Below are positions 56,377 to 64,000 of a stretch of 64,000 nt of DNA, in pieces. The notes beneath the pieces were generated by a model that made no database searches, had not been told where the DNA came from, and saw only the letters and a list, made by a program, of their open reading frames with translations. Position numbers and translations under genes: made by a program. Numbering within the stretch: position 1 is the first letter of the stretch; every line of letters starts with the position of its first letter. Source of the stretch: UBA11606 sp964504305 (lineage in GTDB: Bacteria > Actinomycetota > Acidimicrobiia > Acidimicrobiales > Aldehydirespiratoraceae); NCBI GenBank assembly GCA_964504305.1, contig CAZDEB010000002.1:186001-250000 (forward strand). Reading direction: 5' to 3'.

Positions 56377-57912
56377 TCAGCGCTCCACGATCTTCATACG
56401 GACGTTGAACCAGTTGACCACCACCGAGATGGAAAGCGAACAACTCAGATAGAACAGCATCCAAATACCAATCACCGGCAAGGCCTTACCCGACTGGTTG
56501 ATTACCGTGCCGCCCACATTGACGACATCGGCGTAACCCACCGCCAACGCCAGCGACGTGTTCTTGGTGAGGTTGAGGTATTGATTGCCAAGAGGGGGCA
56601 AGCTGACCCGCAGGGCCTGCGGCAAGATTATGTGGCGCAAGGCCTGAGCTCGGGTGAGCCCAATGGCGGCGGCGGCCTCGCTTTGGCCCTTGGCTACCGC
56701 AAGAATGCCGCCCCTCACGATCTCGGCAATGTACGAAGCGGTGTAGAGGGTTAGTCCGACCAGCACCGCCGCGAAGCCCACGGTCATCGTGGTGCCCTGG
56801 GGCCCGTAGTTGAGTAGGTTGCCCTGGCCCACGAGCGTGGGCCTCATCGCGTCGATCGGCTGGCCGGTGCGGCCATTGCCGAACTTGTCGCCCAGGAAAT
56901 GCCAAAAATCGGCGCCGGAGTTGACGATCCAACTCGAGAGACCCGGCCACAACACAAAGAAGAGAGCCACGCCCAGCACCGCGCCAGCCCCGGCAAAGAC
57001 GATACGGAAGTAGTCGTCGTCGGACAGCTTGGCCAAACCCGCTGGGGTCCGGTGCGAATCGAGGAATCTCCGGATCCACGATACGACTGCTGCTACCACT
57101 ATTGCCGACAGAACGAGCTGAGCCGCGGCCTGCGGAATGTCCTGCCATAGGTCGCCTATGGTGTCGAAGATGCTCCCCACGAACCCGAACACGGGGTGAG
57201 CAAACCAACCGATAATGCCGGCCACAACCACCGCGCCAAAGGCGTAGAGGTTCGGATAGGTGAGCTGCCCACTGGACTCTTGGAGATGGATGCGGTGGCG
57301 TCGAACGTAGAAACCGATGACTGCGCCAATTATCAGGAACACGGCCCACTGGTAGAAGCCGTCAGCTACGAACACACGAGGGATGCCGAGCCCCTTGGCG
57401 GAGATCATGACCCACCCATGGACCGGACCGGTTGTGCCAGTGAGACGGCCCGTGCCGCCAAGCAGTGCGGCCCAGAAGATGATTTGCACGAGGACCGGGA
57501 TGTTACGGATGGTCTCGATATAGGTGCTGGCAGCCTTGTTGACCAGCCAGTTGTGCGACAAACGGGCGATGCCTATCAAGACCCCCAAGATCGTGGCAAA
57601 CAAGATGCCGGCACCCGCTACGCGCAGCGTGTTTACCATGCCGACCCATAGCGCACGACCGCCGGTGCTGGGATCAGAGTCGATGCCTTCAGAGATGTTG
57701 AATCCCTGATCGATGCTTATGAAGTCGAAGTCGGTGGCGATCGACCGAGCCGAGAGGTTCGACCCCGCTTCGGCGACGAGGAAACCCAGCGCGCCCAGTA
57801 CCAGTAATAGCGTGATGACCTGAGTCACCCACTTGATGACCGTGGCGTCGCGATAAATCGGCGGCTTGGAGTGTTGCGTCGACGCGAGCGTCGACGTGTC
57901 GGTATCAGACAC
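56377..57912 (-). CDS. aapQ: Amino-acid ABC transporter permease (AapQ-like)
   Basis: A 511-residue permease. Near the N-terminus it has 'DFDFISIDQGFNISEGIDSD', typical of AapQ/BztB-type subunits of general L-amino-acid importers, then 'ETIRNIPVLVQIIFWAALLG'. After an insertion of additional membrane segments comes the C-terminal EAA loop 'GQSEAAAAIGLTRAQALRHI'. It lies one base from the AapM-like gene. A perfect hairpin separates it from aapJ. Confidence 0.88.
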   Translation of the reverse strand: MSDTDTSTLASTQHSKPPIYRDATVIKWVTQVITLLLVLGALGFLVAEAGSNLSARSIATDFDFISIDQGFNISEGIDSDPSTGGRALWVGMVNTLRVAGAGILFATILGVLIGIARLSHNWLVNKAASTYIETIRNIPVLVQIIFWAALLGGTGRLTGTTGPVHGWVMISAKGLGIPRVFVADGFYQWAVFLIIGAVIGFYVRRHRIHLQESSGQLTYPNLYAFGAVVVAGIIGWFAHPVFGFVGSIFDTIGDLWQDIPQAAAQLVLSAIVVAAVVSWIRRFLDSHRTPAGLAKLSDDDYFRIVFAGAGAVLGVALFFVLWPGLSSWIVNSGADFWHFLGDKFGNGRTGQPIDAMRPTLVGQGNLLNYGPQGTTMTVGFAAVLVGLTLYTASYIAEIVRGGILAVAKGQSEAAAAIGLTRAQALRHIILPQALRVSLPPLGNQYLNLTKNTSLALAVGYADVVNVGGTVINQSGKALPVIGIWMLFYLSCSLSISVVVNWFNVRMKIVER

Positions 57913-57953
57913 GCGTGATCATCCCCCCGGATGTCTACTCAGACGGTGGCAGC

Positions 57954-57983
57954 AGGGCTGGGGGTGCATGCACCCCCAGCCCT
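57954..57983. terminator. Perfect 30-bp palindrome between aapJ and aapQ
   Basis: The sequence from 57954 to 57983 equals its own reverse complement: two 15-base arms centred on TGCA. In RNA it would make a long GC-rich hairpin just after the aapJ stop and before the permease gene. No T-run follows. Such hairpins commonly protect the upstream mRNA and cause more binding protein than permease to be made. Confidence 0.75.
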
Positions 57984-58030
57984 CGAGTCACTGTCCGAAC
58001 CGTTGCCAGTTCAGAGCGTGATTAGCCTAA

Positions 58031-59209
58031 TCAGCGAGCCGGCGGGGCGTAAATGAGGCCCCCGGCGAGCCAACCGGCGTTGGCGGAACCCTCACGCACA
58101 AGGCCCACAGGACCGAGGTTGCGCGTGTAGATTTCGTCGTAGTTGCCGACCTGGCTGATGACCTGCATGAAGCCGTCGGCAGGAATGCCCATTCCGGTCT
58201 GCAGTTCGCCTTCGCCTCCGAGCAGACGACCAATTTCCGCGGTGGGCGGGTTGGCAGCCATGTCGGCAACGTTGGCCGAGGTTACACCTTGTTCGTCAGC
58301 GATGACGGTGGCGTACACGGACCAGTTGACAACGTCGGCGAAGGCCGAGTCGTTCTGACCGTATGTTGGGCCGAGGGGCTCCTTGGAGATCGGCGTGGCC
58401 GGGAAGATGACCCAGTCGTTGGGCTCGTTCACAGCCTTGCGACCAACGAGGCCGGAACCGTCAGTGGTGATGACGTCGCAGGTGCCGGCGATGTAGGCGG
58501 CGGTGACCTGGTCGAAGTCCTCGAACGGGCCGCCGAGGGTTACGTTGATGCCAGCAGCGTCGGCAGCGTCAGCAACGTTCTTTTCGGTGGTGGTACCCGA
58601 GTTGGTGCAAACGGTGAGACCATCAAGGTTCGCGACGTCGGAGCCGGCGTTGAAGCCGTCGCCGGCGCGACCCATGAACTGCTGACCGTCGTAGTAGGTG
58701 GTGGGACCGAAGTCCATGCCGATTTCGGAGTCACGGCTCTGAGTCCAGGTGGTGTTACGCATCAAGACGTCGACCTGACCGGTCTGAACAGCGGTGAAGC
58801 GCTCGGCGGCGGTGAGAGCCACGAAGTTGACCGCTTCGGCGTCGCCGAGAATGGCGGCAGCTACTACACGGCAGTAGTCGGCGTCGAAGCCGGCCTGCGA
58901 GCCGTCGGCCTGAGTCTCAGAGAACGCAACGGCAGAGCCGGAAACGCCACAGTTGAGCTCGCCACGGTCGATGACCGCAGCAAGAACGCTGCCGTCTTGG
59001 GTGGTGTCAACAACGTCACCCGAGTCGGACGAGCTGCTGTCGCCAGAGTCGCCTGAGTCGCCGCTGTCGCCCGAATCGCCGGAATCGGCGGAGTCAGATG
59101 AGTTGTCAGCTGCCGTGCCGGGGTCGTCGCTGTCGCTTCCGCACGCCGCAGCGAGCAGGGTGAAGCCCAGCAAAACAGCCAGCAGTCGCAGCAAAGGTTG
59201 CTTACGCAT
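58031..59209 (-). CDS. aapJ: Amino-acid ABC transporter substrate-binding lipoprotein (AapJ-like)
   Basis: A 392-residue periplasmic-type binding protein. The lipobox 'LLAAACGSD' (Cys at about 23) anchors it; residues 36-62 are a Ser-Asp-Gly low-complexity linker ('DSGDSGDSGDSGDSGD'). The body 'LNCGVSGSAVAFSETQADGS' 'QAGFDADYCRVVAAAI' and 'VLMRNTTWTQSRDSEIGMDF' matches general L-amino-acid binding proteins (AapJ/BztA). It heads the importer operon and has its own candidate promoter. Confidence 0.92.
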   Translation of the reverse strand: MRKQPLLRLLAVLLGFTLLAAACGSDSDDPGTAADNSSDSADSGDSGDSGDSGDSGDSSSSDSGDVVDTTQDGSVLAAVIDRGELNCGVSGSAVAFSETQADGSQAGFDADYCRVVAAAILGDAEAVNFVALTAAERFTAVQTGQVDVLMRNTTWTQSRDSEIGMDFGPTTYYDGQQFMGRAGDGFNAGSDVANLDGLTVCTNSGTTTEKNVADAADAAGINVTLGGPFEDFDQVTAAYIAGTCDVITTDGSGLVGRKAVNEPNDWVIFPATPISKEPLGPTYGQNDSAFADVVNWSVYATVIADEQGVTSANVADMAANPPTAEIGRLLGGEGELQTGMGIPADGFMQVISQVGNYDEIYTRNLGPVGLVREGSANAGWLAGGLIYAPPAR

Positions 59210-59254
59210 ATTGGTATTGCCTCCAGTAGGTCCCGTTTGGGAATCGGCGAAGAC

Positions 59255-59282
59255 GTTATACCCACGAGTTGCCCTCAGCGAA
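59255..59282 (-). promoter_or_regulatory. Candidate promoter of aapJ
   Basis: On the minus strand TATAAC (59255-59260) is preceded by TTCGCT (59277-59282) with a 16-base spacer. This would start transcription about 40 bases before the ATG at 59209, with a GGAGG ribosome site in between. The -35 match is weak, so this is tentative. Confidence 0.3.
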
Positions 59283-59382
59283 GCCGAAGCCAGACTTTTT
59301 TTGCAAACTACATATATTACGCGCGCCTTAACCTTGGTCCGTTTGACGCCGAGGCACCGTGCACCTTTGTGTAACAGGGCGC

Positions 59383-60645
59383 TTACGGGAAAATTCCTCG
59401 AAGGCTGTAGACCGACTGCAGCCGCTCGGATGCTTCGATGTAGGCCGCTTCGCGCCGCGTGCAGCCGCGGTTCTCGCGTTGGGCGGCAACACGGTCACAC
59501 GCGTTCCACATCGTGTCTCGCAATCGAGTGTCGACATCGGTCGCCGACCACTGATCGCTCGTTTTATTTTGTACCCACTCGTAATACGACACGATCACGC
59601 CGCCGGCATTGGCAAGAATGTCGGGGATGACCTCGATGCCGCGGTCATCCAGGGCCATCGCCGCTGCGGCGGTGACGGGCCCGTTGGCCGCTTCGAGGAT
59701 GACGTCGGCACGGACCAAGTCGACGTTGGTTTCGGTGATCTGGGCCTCGAGCGCGGCGGGCATCAAAATGTTTACGTCGAGGGCGAAGAACTCTTGGGTG
59801 CTAATGCTCTCCGAATCGCCGAAGCCGGCGACGCCGCCGGCTGCGGCGACGTGTCGCACCAACGCGTCGATGTCGAGGCCGCCAGAGTTGTGGATCGCGC
59901 CGGTCGCGTCGGCTACCGCCAGCAGCGAAACGCCGAGTTCGCCGAGCGCCTTGGCGCCGTGGCTACCCACGTTGCCGAACCCTTGGATAGCTGCAGTCTC
60001 ACCGTCGAGCGTGCGATCGAGTTCGCCATAGAAATGGCGGAGCGCATAAGCCGCTCCCCTGCCGGTCGCTTCTGCCCGACCGAGGCTGCCGCCCAACTCA
60101 ACTGGTTTGCCGGTGACGACACGGCGAGCGCCCTGACGTTCGCCCGACCCGCGACTGTTGAGATAGGTATCCATCATCCACGCCATGGTGCGAGCATCGG
60201 TGCCGACGTCGGGCGCGGGAATGTCGTATTCGGGACCGATGTTCTCGCCAAGGCTGTGCGTGAATCGACGCACGACTCGCTCCAGTTCGCCAGCGGAGTA
60301 TTGCGCCGGATCGATAGCAACCCCGCCCTTGGCTCCGCCGAAAGGCAAACCGACGAGCGCACACTTGAAGGTCATCCAAGTGGCCAAAGCACGAACTTCG
60401 TCGAGATCAACCGCGGGATGAAACCGCAGCCCTCCCTTGTAGGGCCCAAGCACGTTGTTGTGCTGGATCCGGTAACCCTGGAGCAACTCCCACTCGCCGT
60501 TGTCTCGCTGAACCGGAAAGTTCACGATCAGCTCATTTTTTGGCCCGGACAATATGGCCCGAACCTTGGGGTCCATATCGATGGTCTCAGCAGCCGCCGC
60601 GACATTGGCCGCGGCCTCCTGGTAAAGATTTACACTCGTCGACAT
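59383..60645 (-). CDS. Glu/Leu/Phe/Val dehydrogenase (glutamate dehydrogenase)
   Basis: A 420-residue enzyme that interconverts L-glutamate and 2-oxoglutarate with ammonia. Family motifs: 'GYRIQHNNVLGPYKGGLRFH', the catalytic lysine in 'LPFGGAKGGVAIDP', 'PAPDVGTDARTMAWMMDTY' and the Rossmann 'AIQGFGNVGSHGAKAL'. The Asp after strand beta2 is replaced by 'VADATG', fitting NAD or dual use. Length fits the hexameric catabolic GDH. Its position next to an amino-acid importer suggests deamination of imported amino acids. Confidence 0.93.
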   Translation of the reverse strand: MSTSVNLYQEAAANVAAAAETIDMDPKVRAILSGPKNELIVNFPVQRDNGEWELLQGYRIQHNNVLGPYKGGLRFHPAVDLDEVRALATWMTFKCALVGLPFGGAKGGVAIDPAQYSAGELERVVRRFTHSLGENIGPEYDIPAPDVGTDARTMAWMMDTYLNSRGSGERQGARRVVTGKPVELGGSLGRAEATGRGAAYALRHFYGELDRTLDGETAAIQGFGNVGSHGAKALGELGVSLLAVADATGAIHNSGGLDIDALVRHVAAAGGVAGFGDSESISTQEFFALDVNILMPAALEAQITETNVDLVRADVILEAANGPVTAAAAMALDDRGIEVIPDILANAGGVIVSYYEWVQNKTSDQWSATDVDTRLRDTMWNACDRVAAQRENRGCTRREAAYIEASERLQSVYSLRGIFP

Positions 60646-60711
60646 TGCTGCCTCTTGGGTTGGAGTTTTGGGGGTGGTCTCGCGAATTGCGAAGCGGACG
60701 CTAACGGGTGT

Positions 60712-62451
60712 TCAGAGATACTGGCCAGTCGCAACAGAATCGATCGACTTGCCGCCCTCGCCGTTCTCATCGGCGCTGATCAAGGTCCGCACGTAGACGA
60801 TCCGTTCGCCCTTCTTTCCCGAAATCTTGGCCCAATCATCGGGGTTGGTGGTGTTGGGCAAATCTTCGTGCTCTTTGAACTCTTGACGGATCGAGGCCAG
60901 TAGATCCTCGGTGCGAAGTCCTCGATCTCCCGAGGCGATTTCGCGTTTGATGGCCAGCTTTTTTGACCGCCTGACGACGTTTTCGATCATGGCGCCAGAA
61001 GAGAAATCCTTGAAGTACATGATTTCCTTGTCACCGTTTTGGTAGGTGACTTCGAGGAATCGGTTGGATTCGTCGTCGCGATACATCTCTCGCACGGTGT
61101 CCTCGATCATGGCCTGCACCGCCTTGTCGGCATCGCCGCCACCGACCGACTCGATTACGTCGGGGGCGATCGGGAGATCGCTGGTGAGGTAACGACCAAA
61201 GATCGCGGCGGCCGCCTCGACGTCGGGACGCTCGATCTTGATCTTTACGTCGAGACGCCCGGGGCGCAGGATGGCCGGGTCGATCAGGTCTTCGCGGTTC
61301 GATGCACCGATCACGATCACATTGCGCAGCGTTTCGACGCCGTCAATCTCGGCGAGCAACTGCGGCACAATGGTCGACTCGATATCGGAACTGATCCCGC
61401 TCCCCCGCGTGCGAAACAACGACTCCATCTCGTCGAAGAAGACAATAACGGGCCAACCCTCTTCGCTCTTTTCGCGAGCTCGCTGGAACACCAGCCGAAT
61501 CTGGCGTTCGGTCTCGCCGACATATTTGTTGAGAAGCTCCGGGCCTTTGATGTTGAGAAAGAAACTTCGAGCCGCTTCGTCTCCGGACACTTCGGCGACT
61601 TTCTTGGCCAAGCTGTTGGCAACCGCCTTGGCAATCAAGGTCTTGCCACAACCAGGGGGTCCGTACAGCAGGATTCCTTTGGGCGCCGGCAGACCGTATT
61701 CGGCAAAGAGCGCTTGGTGCACAAACGGCAACTCGACGGCATCGGTTATCTGCTCGATCTGATCGTCGAGTCCGCCAACATCTGAGTAGGAGACGTTGGG
61801 CACTTCTTCGAGAACCAGTTCCTCGACCTCGGGGCGAGGCAAGCGCTCGAGTACGAGCGCGGCTCGCGCATCAACAAGCACGAGATCTCCGGTACGGAGC
61901 GGCGCGGCCCTGACTCGATCGCCGAGCTCGACCACCCGACTCTCGTCGGCTCGGCCAACAATGAGCGCTCGTTCGCCGTCGTCAAGAAGCTCCTTGATCG
62001 TGGCGATCTCGCCGGTGCGGTCCGGCGTGCGAGCGAGGACAATATTGAACGACTCGTTCAGGACTACTTCTTGGCCGATCTCGAGAGCGTCGACGAGTTC
62101 GGGTTGAACGCTAACGCGCATCTTTCGACCGCCGGCATGCACGTCGACGGTGCCATCGTCGTTGCGAGCCAGCACCGTGCCGTATCCCGAGGGCGGTTCG
62201 GTCAGCTTGTCGACTTCCTCGCGCAAATGAGCGATGTGGTCGCGAGCCTCTCTCAAGGTGTAGGTCAGCTTCTCGTTTTGAGACACTGCCGCCGCGAGCT
62301 GAGATTTGGTTTCGACCATTCGCTCTTCGAGGGTGCGCACCCGTTTGGGCGATTCGTGAATCCGGCGACGCAGCTCGGTGACTTCGTCTTCGAGCTCGGC
62401 GGCGAGCATGCGCAAGCGCCGAAGCTCGGATTGAGGGTTGTTGTCGTCCAC
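60712..62451 (-). CDS. arc: Proteasome-associated AAA+ ATPase ARC/Mpa
   Basis: A 579-residue unfoldase for pupylated proteins. The N-terminal coiled coil (about residues 3-80, 'RRLRMLAAELEDEVTELRRR') binds Pup; two OB domains follow. The AAA+ module has Walker A 'LLYGPPGCGKTLIAKAVA', Walker B 'VIVFFDEMESLFRTRG' and arginine finger region 'DPAILRPGRLDVKI'. The C-terminus ends 'GQYL', the penultimate-Tyr motif that opens the 20S gate. It is separated from dop by the aap operon and glutamate dehydrogenase. Confidence 0.98.
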   Translation of the reverse strand: MDDNNPQSELRRLRMLAAELEDEVTELRRRIHESPKRVRTLEERMVETKSQLAAAVSQNEKLTYTLREARDHIAHLREEVDKLTEPPSGYGTVLARNDDGTVDVHAGGRKMRVSVQPELVDALEIGQEVVLNESFNIVLARTPDRTGEIATIKELLDDGERALIVGRADESRVVELGDRVRAAPLRTGDLVLVDARAALVLERLPRPEVEELVLEEVPNVSYSDVGGLDDQIEQITDAVELPFVHQALFAEYGLPAPKGILLYGPPGCGKTLIAKAVANSLAKKVAEVSGDEAARSFFLNIKGPELLNKYVGETERQIRLVFQRAREKSEEGWPVIVFFDEMESLFRTRGSGISSDIESTIVPQLLAEIDGVETLRNVIVIGASNREDLIDPAILRPGRLDVKIKIERPDVEAAAAIFGRYLTSDLPIAPDVIESVGGGDADKAVQAMIEDTVREMYRDDESNRFLEVTYQNGDKEIMYFKDFSSGAMIENVVRRSKKLAIKREIASGDRGLRTEDLLASIRQEFKEHEDLPNTTNPDDWAKISGKKGERIVYVRTLISADENGEGGKSIDSVATGQYL

Positions 62452-62677
62452 GGAAACCTCCGATCGTTGGCCGCGGCGTCACCCTAGACCTACCGCTACT
62501 GCTCTGGTCGGACAGCTACTGCTCGATGCAAGGATCGACCACGCAGGGTGGGATCGCGAACTGTCCGTGACGGATCGTTGCACGAGTGGTCTGCGGGGCT
62601 AATGATCGCCGGTAAGATGCCGAACATATTGACGAGCCCGCCAGTGGGCTACCGACGAGCGTGAGGTCTAACGCATA

Positions 62678-62911
62678 ATGAAGGTTTGGATCGATCAAGA
62701 TCTTTGCACCGGTGACGGTCTGTGCGAGGAAATCGCACCCGACGTTTTCACCCTCCTTGACGACGGCTTGGCTTATGTCAAAGAAGGCGACAAGGTTTTC
62801 TCCGACCCTGGTGGTCCCGAGGGCCTTGCGGTCATCAAAGCCGGCCAAGAAGAAGCCACTATCGAGTCCGCCGAGGAATGCCCCGGCGAATGCATCTTCA
62901 TCGAGATCTGA
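62678..62911 (+). CDS. 3Fe-4S type ferredoxin
   Basis: A 77-residue acidic ferredoxin. Cys10 and Cys16 are spaced 'CTGDGLC' with Asp13 where a fourth cysteine would sit in 4Fe-4S proteins, and Cys68 and Cys72 lie in 'ECPGECIF'. This is the single-cluster 3Fe-4S type that usually feeds cytochromes P450 in actinobacteria. No P450 lies in the window. It diverges from arc with 226 bases between starts, which must hold both promoters. Confidence 0.9.
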   Translation: MKVWIDQDLCTGDGLCEEIAPDVFTLLDDGLAYVKEGDKVFSDPGGPEGLAVIKAGQEEATIESAEECPGECIFIEI

Positions 62912-62935
62912 TCTCAAGTAGTCGCTGCTGCAAGC

Positions 62936-63352
62936 ATGCAGGTCGCCGCGATGCCGGAGTACGCCCACGAGTTTCTTCGTAGCGCGCGCATCGGCACGGT
63001 TGTACGCGGGGGCGACCCGTGGCCCAACGCGGTGCCGGTCTGGTACCACTGGACTGGTGAGGTCATCGAGTTCTTCACCCAGCCGGGCAGACCCAAGGTA
63101 AGACACATCGCCCAAGATCCCAATTTGGCGATGGTCGTGTCGGCCAACGCCGACGAACCGCCCTATTGGGTAGCGGTCGAGGGCACGGCCGTTTTGAGTA
63201 ACGACGGCTCAGAACTCGTCGAGAAGATGTGCGATCGTTATCTCGACGACTCCAAGGGATCCAGATCTTTGCGAGAATCGCTGATGGCCGGTCGTGAGCA
63301 GGTCGTCAAAGTTACGATCGTGCCCGACCGGGTTCGTCACTTTGTTTCGTGA
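62936..63352 (+). CDS. Pyridoxamine 5'-phosphate oxidase-fold protein (PPOX class, probably F420- or FMN-binding)
   Basis: A 138-residue split-barrel flavin/deazaflavin-binding protein. 'ARIGTVVRGGDPWPNAVPVW' and 'PGRPKVRHIAQDPNLAMVVS' are typical of PPOX-class F420-dependent enzymes of actinobacteria. The cofactor and substrate are unknown. It follows the ferredoxin by 24 bases, so they may be an operon. ATG at 62951 ('MPEYAHEFL') is an equally good start. Confidence 0.85.
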   Translation: MQVAAMPEYAHEFLRSARIGTVVRGGDPWPNAVPVWYHWTGEVIEFFTQPGRPKVRHIAQDPNLAMVVSANADEPPYWVAVEGTAVLSNDGSELVEKMCDRYLDDSKGSRSLRESLMAGREQVVKVTIVPDRVRHFVS

Positions 63353-63360
63353 CGCGTCGC

Positions 63361-64000
63361 TCAGGCTGGCCCGCAGGGCGGCACAACGAGGTTCGTGTCG
63401 AAGGCCAGCTCCAACAGATCAGCGAGAGCATCGGCGCGAACGGCATAGCCCACGCTTGACCCGCGGGTTGTGGTCGCGTACGCGATGCCAACGACAACGC
63501 CATCAGAATCGATCAGCGCCGCCCCGGAGTCGCCACTTTCGATATCGGCGGCTAGAAGCCACGAGGGCCGCAGGATCCGTTCGTCGGTCCCGACCGTCTC
63601 GATCCTGACGCTCACCGGGCGGTCTACCCGAAACGGGGTTGGCTCCACCGTTGGCCCAGTCTCCCACCCGAACACCGCTCCGATTGTGCCGTCAGGGGCG
63701 GTACCGAGTTCGAGGGGAACCAAGTCTGAGGTGTCGAGCCGAATTAGCGCCAAGTCGTTGACCGCATCGAACGCTACTACGGTCCCATCGGTCGAGCTTC
63801 CGTCGAGGAACTCGATGGTTGGTTCCATAACCCCGAGAACCACGTGAGCGTTCGTAGCGATCAAGTCGTCGGCAACCGCAAATCCACTGCCCTCCGCCGA
63901 TCTGCCACAGGCGATCGAGTTGATCCGAACAGTGGACTGCGCCAATTCGTCGCGCAGCGCGTCGCTGAGACCATCGGATTCGGGTGCGGGTCCCGGGTCG
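63361..64000 (-). CDS. Trypsin-like serine protease (MarP/S1C-like), 5' partial
   Basis: The reading frame is open to the right edge ('GPAPESDGLSDALRDELAQS'), so the N-terminal part, perhaps a membrane domain as in MarP, is outside the window. The catalytic triad is clear: His in 'ATNAHVVLG', Asp in 'DAVNDLALIRL' and Ser in 'ESGDSGAALID'. A Cys follows at 'SIACGRSAEGSGF' as in MarP-type proteases, where disulfides matter. A periplasmic processing or acid-resistance role is possible. Confidence 0.85.
   Translation of the reverse strand, partial: DPGPAPESDGLSDALRDELAQSTVRINSIACGRSAEGSGFAVADDLIATNAHVVLGVMEPTIEFLDGSSTDGTVVAFDAVNDLALIRLDTSDLVPLELGTAPDGTIGAVFGWETGPTVEPTPFRVDRPVSVRIETVGTDERILRPSWLLAADIESGDSGAALIDSDGVVVGIAYATTTRGSSVGYAVRADALADLLELAFDTNLVVPPCGPA

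Overview
The window is a dense, GC-rich stretch of a bacterial chromosome. It carries a complete Pup-proteasome system (ARC ATPase, Dop, Pup, PrcB, PrcA, PafA, PafB/PafC), a tatA-tatC-helY block and a HelR-type helicase. That combination, with the mycobacteria-like order prcB-prcA-pafA-pafB-pafC...tatA-tatC-helY, points firmly to Actinomycetota. The style of the proteins and the absence of mycolate-type genes suggest Acidimicrobiia or a relative, but that is inference. Two runs of 100 Ns, each flanked by the same 55 bp on both sides, show that this is a draft scaffold, perhaps a metagenome-assembled genome.

Left arm (1-22.3 kb), mostly single-copy metabolic and housekeeping genes: the end of a disulfide oxidoreductase, an enoyl-CoA hydratase, PEP carboxylase, an SDR, a hotdog thioesterase, an enolase-superfamily dehydratase, AlkB, HelR, an MBOAT/SGNH acyl-transfer pair, YqgE and ThiD. 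A minus-strand string follows: three family-2 glycosyltransferases, an RlmI-like rRNA methyltransferase, a DUF1330-like protein and a tiny SET-domain protein. Then come AIM24, an ATP-grasp protein, an MFS exporter and a secreted protein with a long Asp-Glu-Ala repeat tail.

Accessory island (22.3-28.0 kb): decayed pieces of a class V aminotransferase and of IS3, probable IS30 and Tn3 transposases, a free-standing sigma region 4-like mini-protein, a sulfotransferase-like fragment, a GerMN lipoprotein and the start of a possible amidase. It also holds the first assembly gap.

Middle (28-43.5 kb): a possible catabolic trio (Asp/Glu-racemase-like protein, DUF1989 protein, threonine-dehydratase-like enzyme), a Gdt1-type cation exporter, an RGG-rich protein, NUDIX and GNAT enzymes, a LysM/transglycosylase, a double-length ThyX, an M20 peptidase, a lipid-kinase C-domain protein, HelY, TatC and TatA.

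Right arm (43.6-64 kb): GDPD, signal peptidase I, then the proteasome locus read right to left. Two insertions stand out. An aapJQMP-type amino-acid importer and a glutamate dehydrogenase sit between the ARC ATPase and Dop, so protein degradation, amino-acid uptake and deamination are neighbours. Between prcA and pafA lies a one-pass membrane protein with a cytoplasmic Xre-type HTH, an Ala-Pro-Thr-Asp repeat stalk and an outer choice-of-anchor-C-like domain. The second assembly gap falls in it, and collapsing the duplicated 55 bp restores one 601-residue reading frame. This uncharacterised protein is the most interesting item in the window. The right edge has a 3Fe-4S ferredoxin, a PPOX-fold protein and a partial trypsin-like protease.
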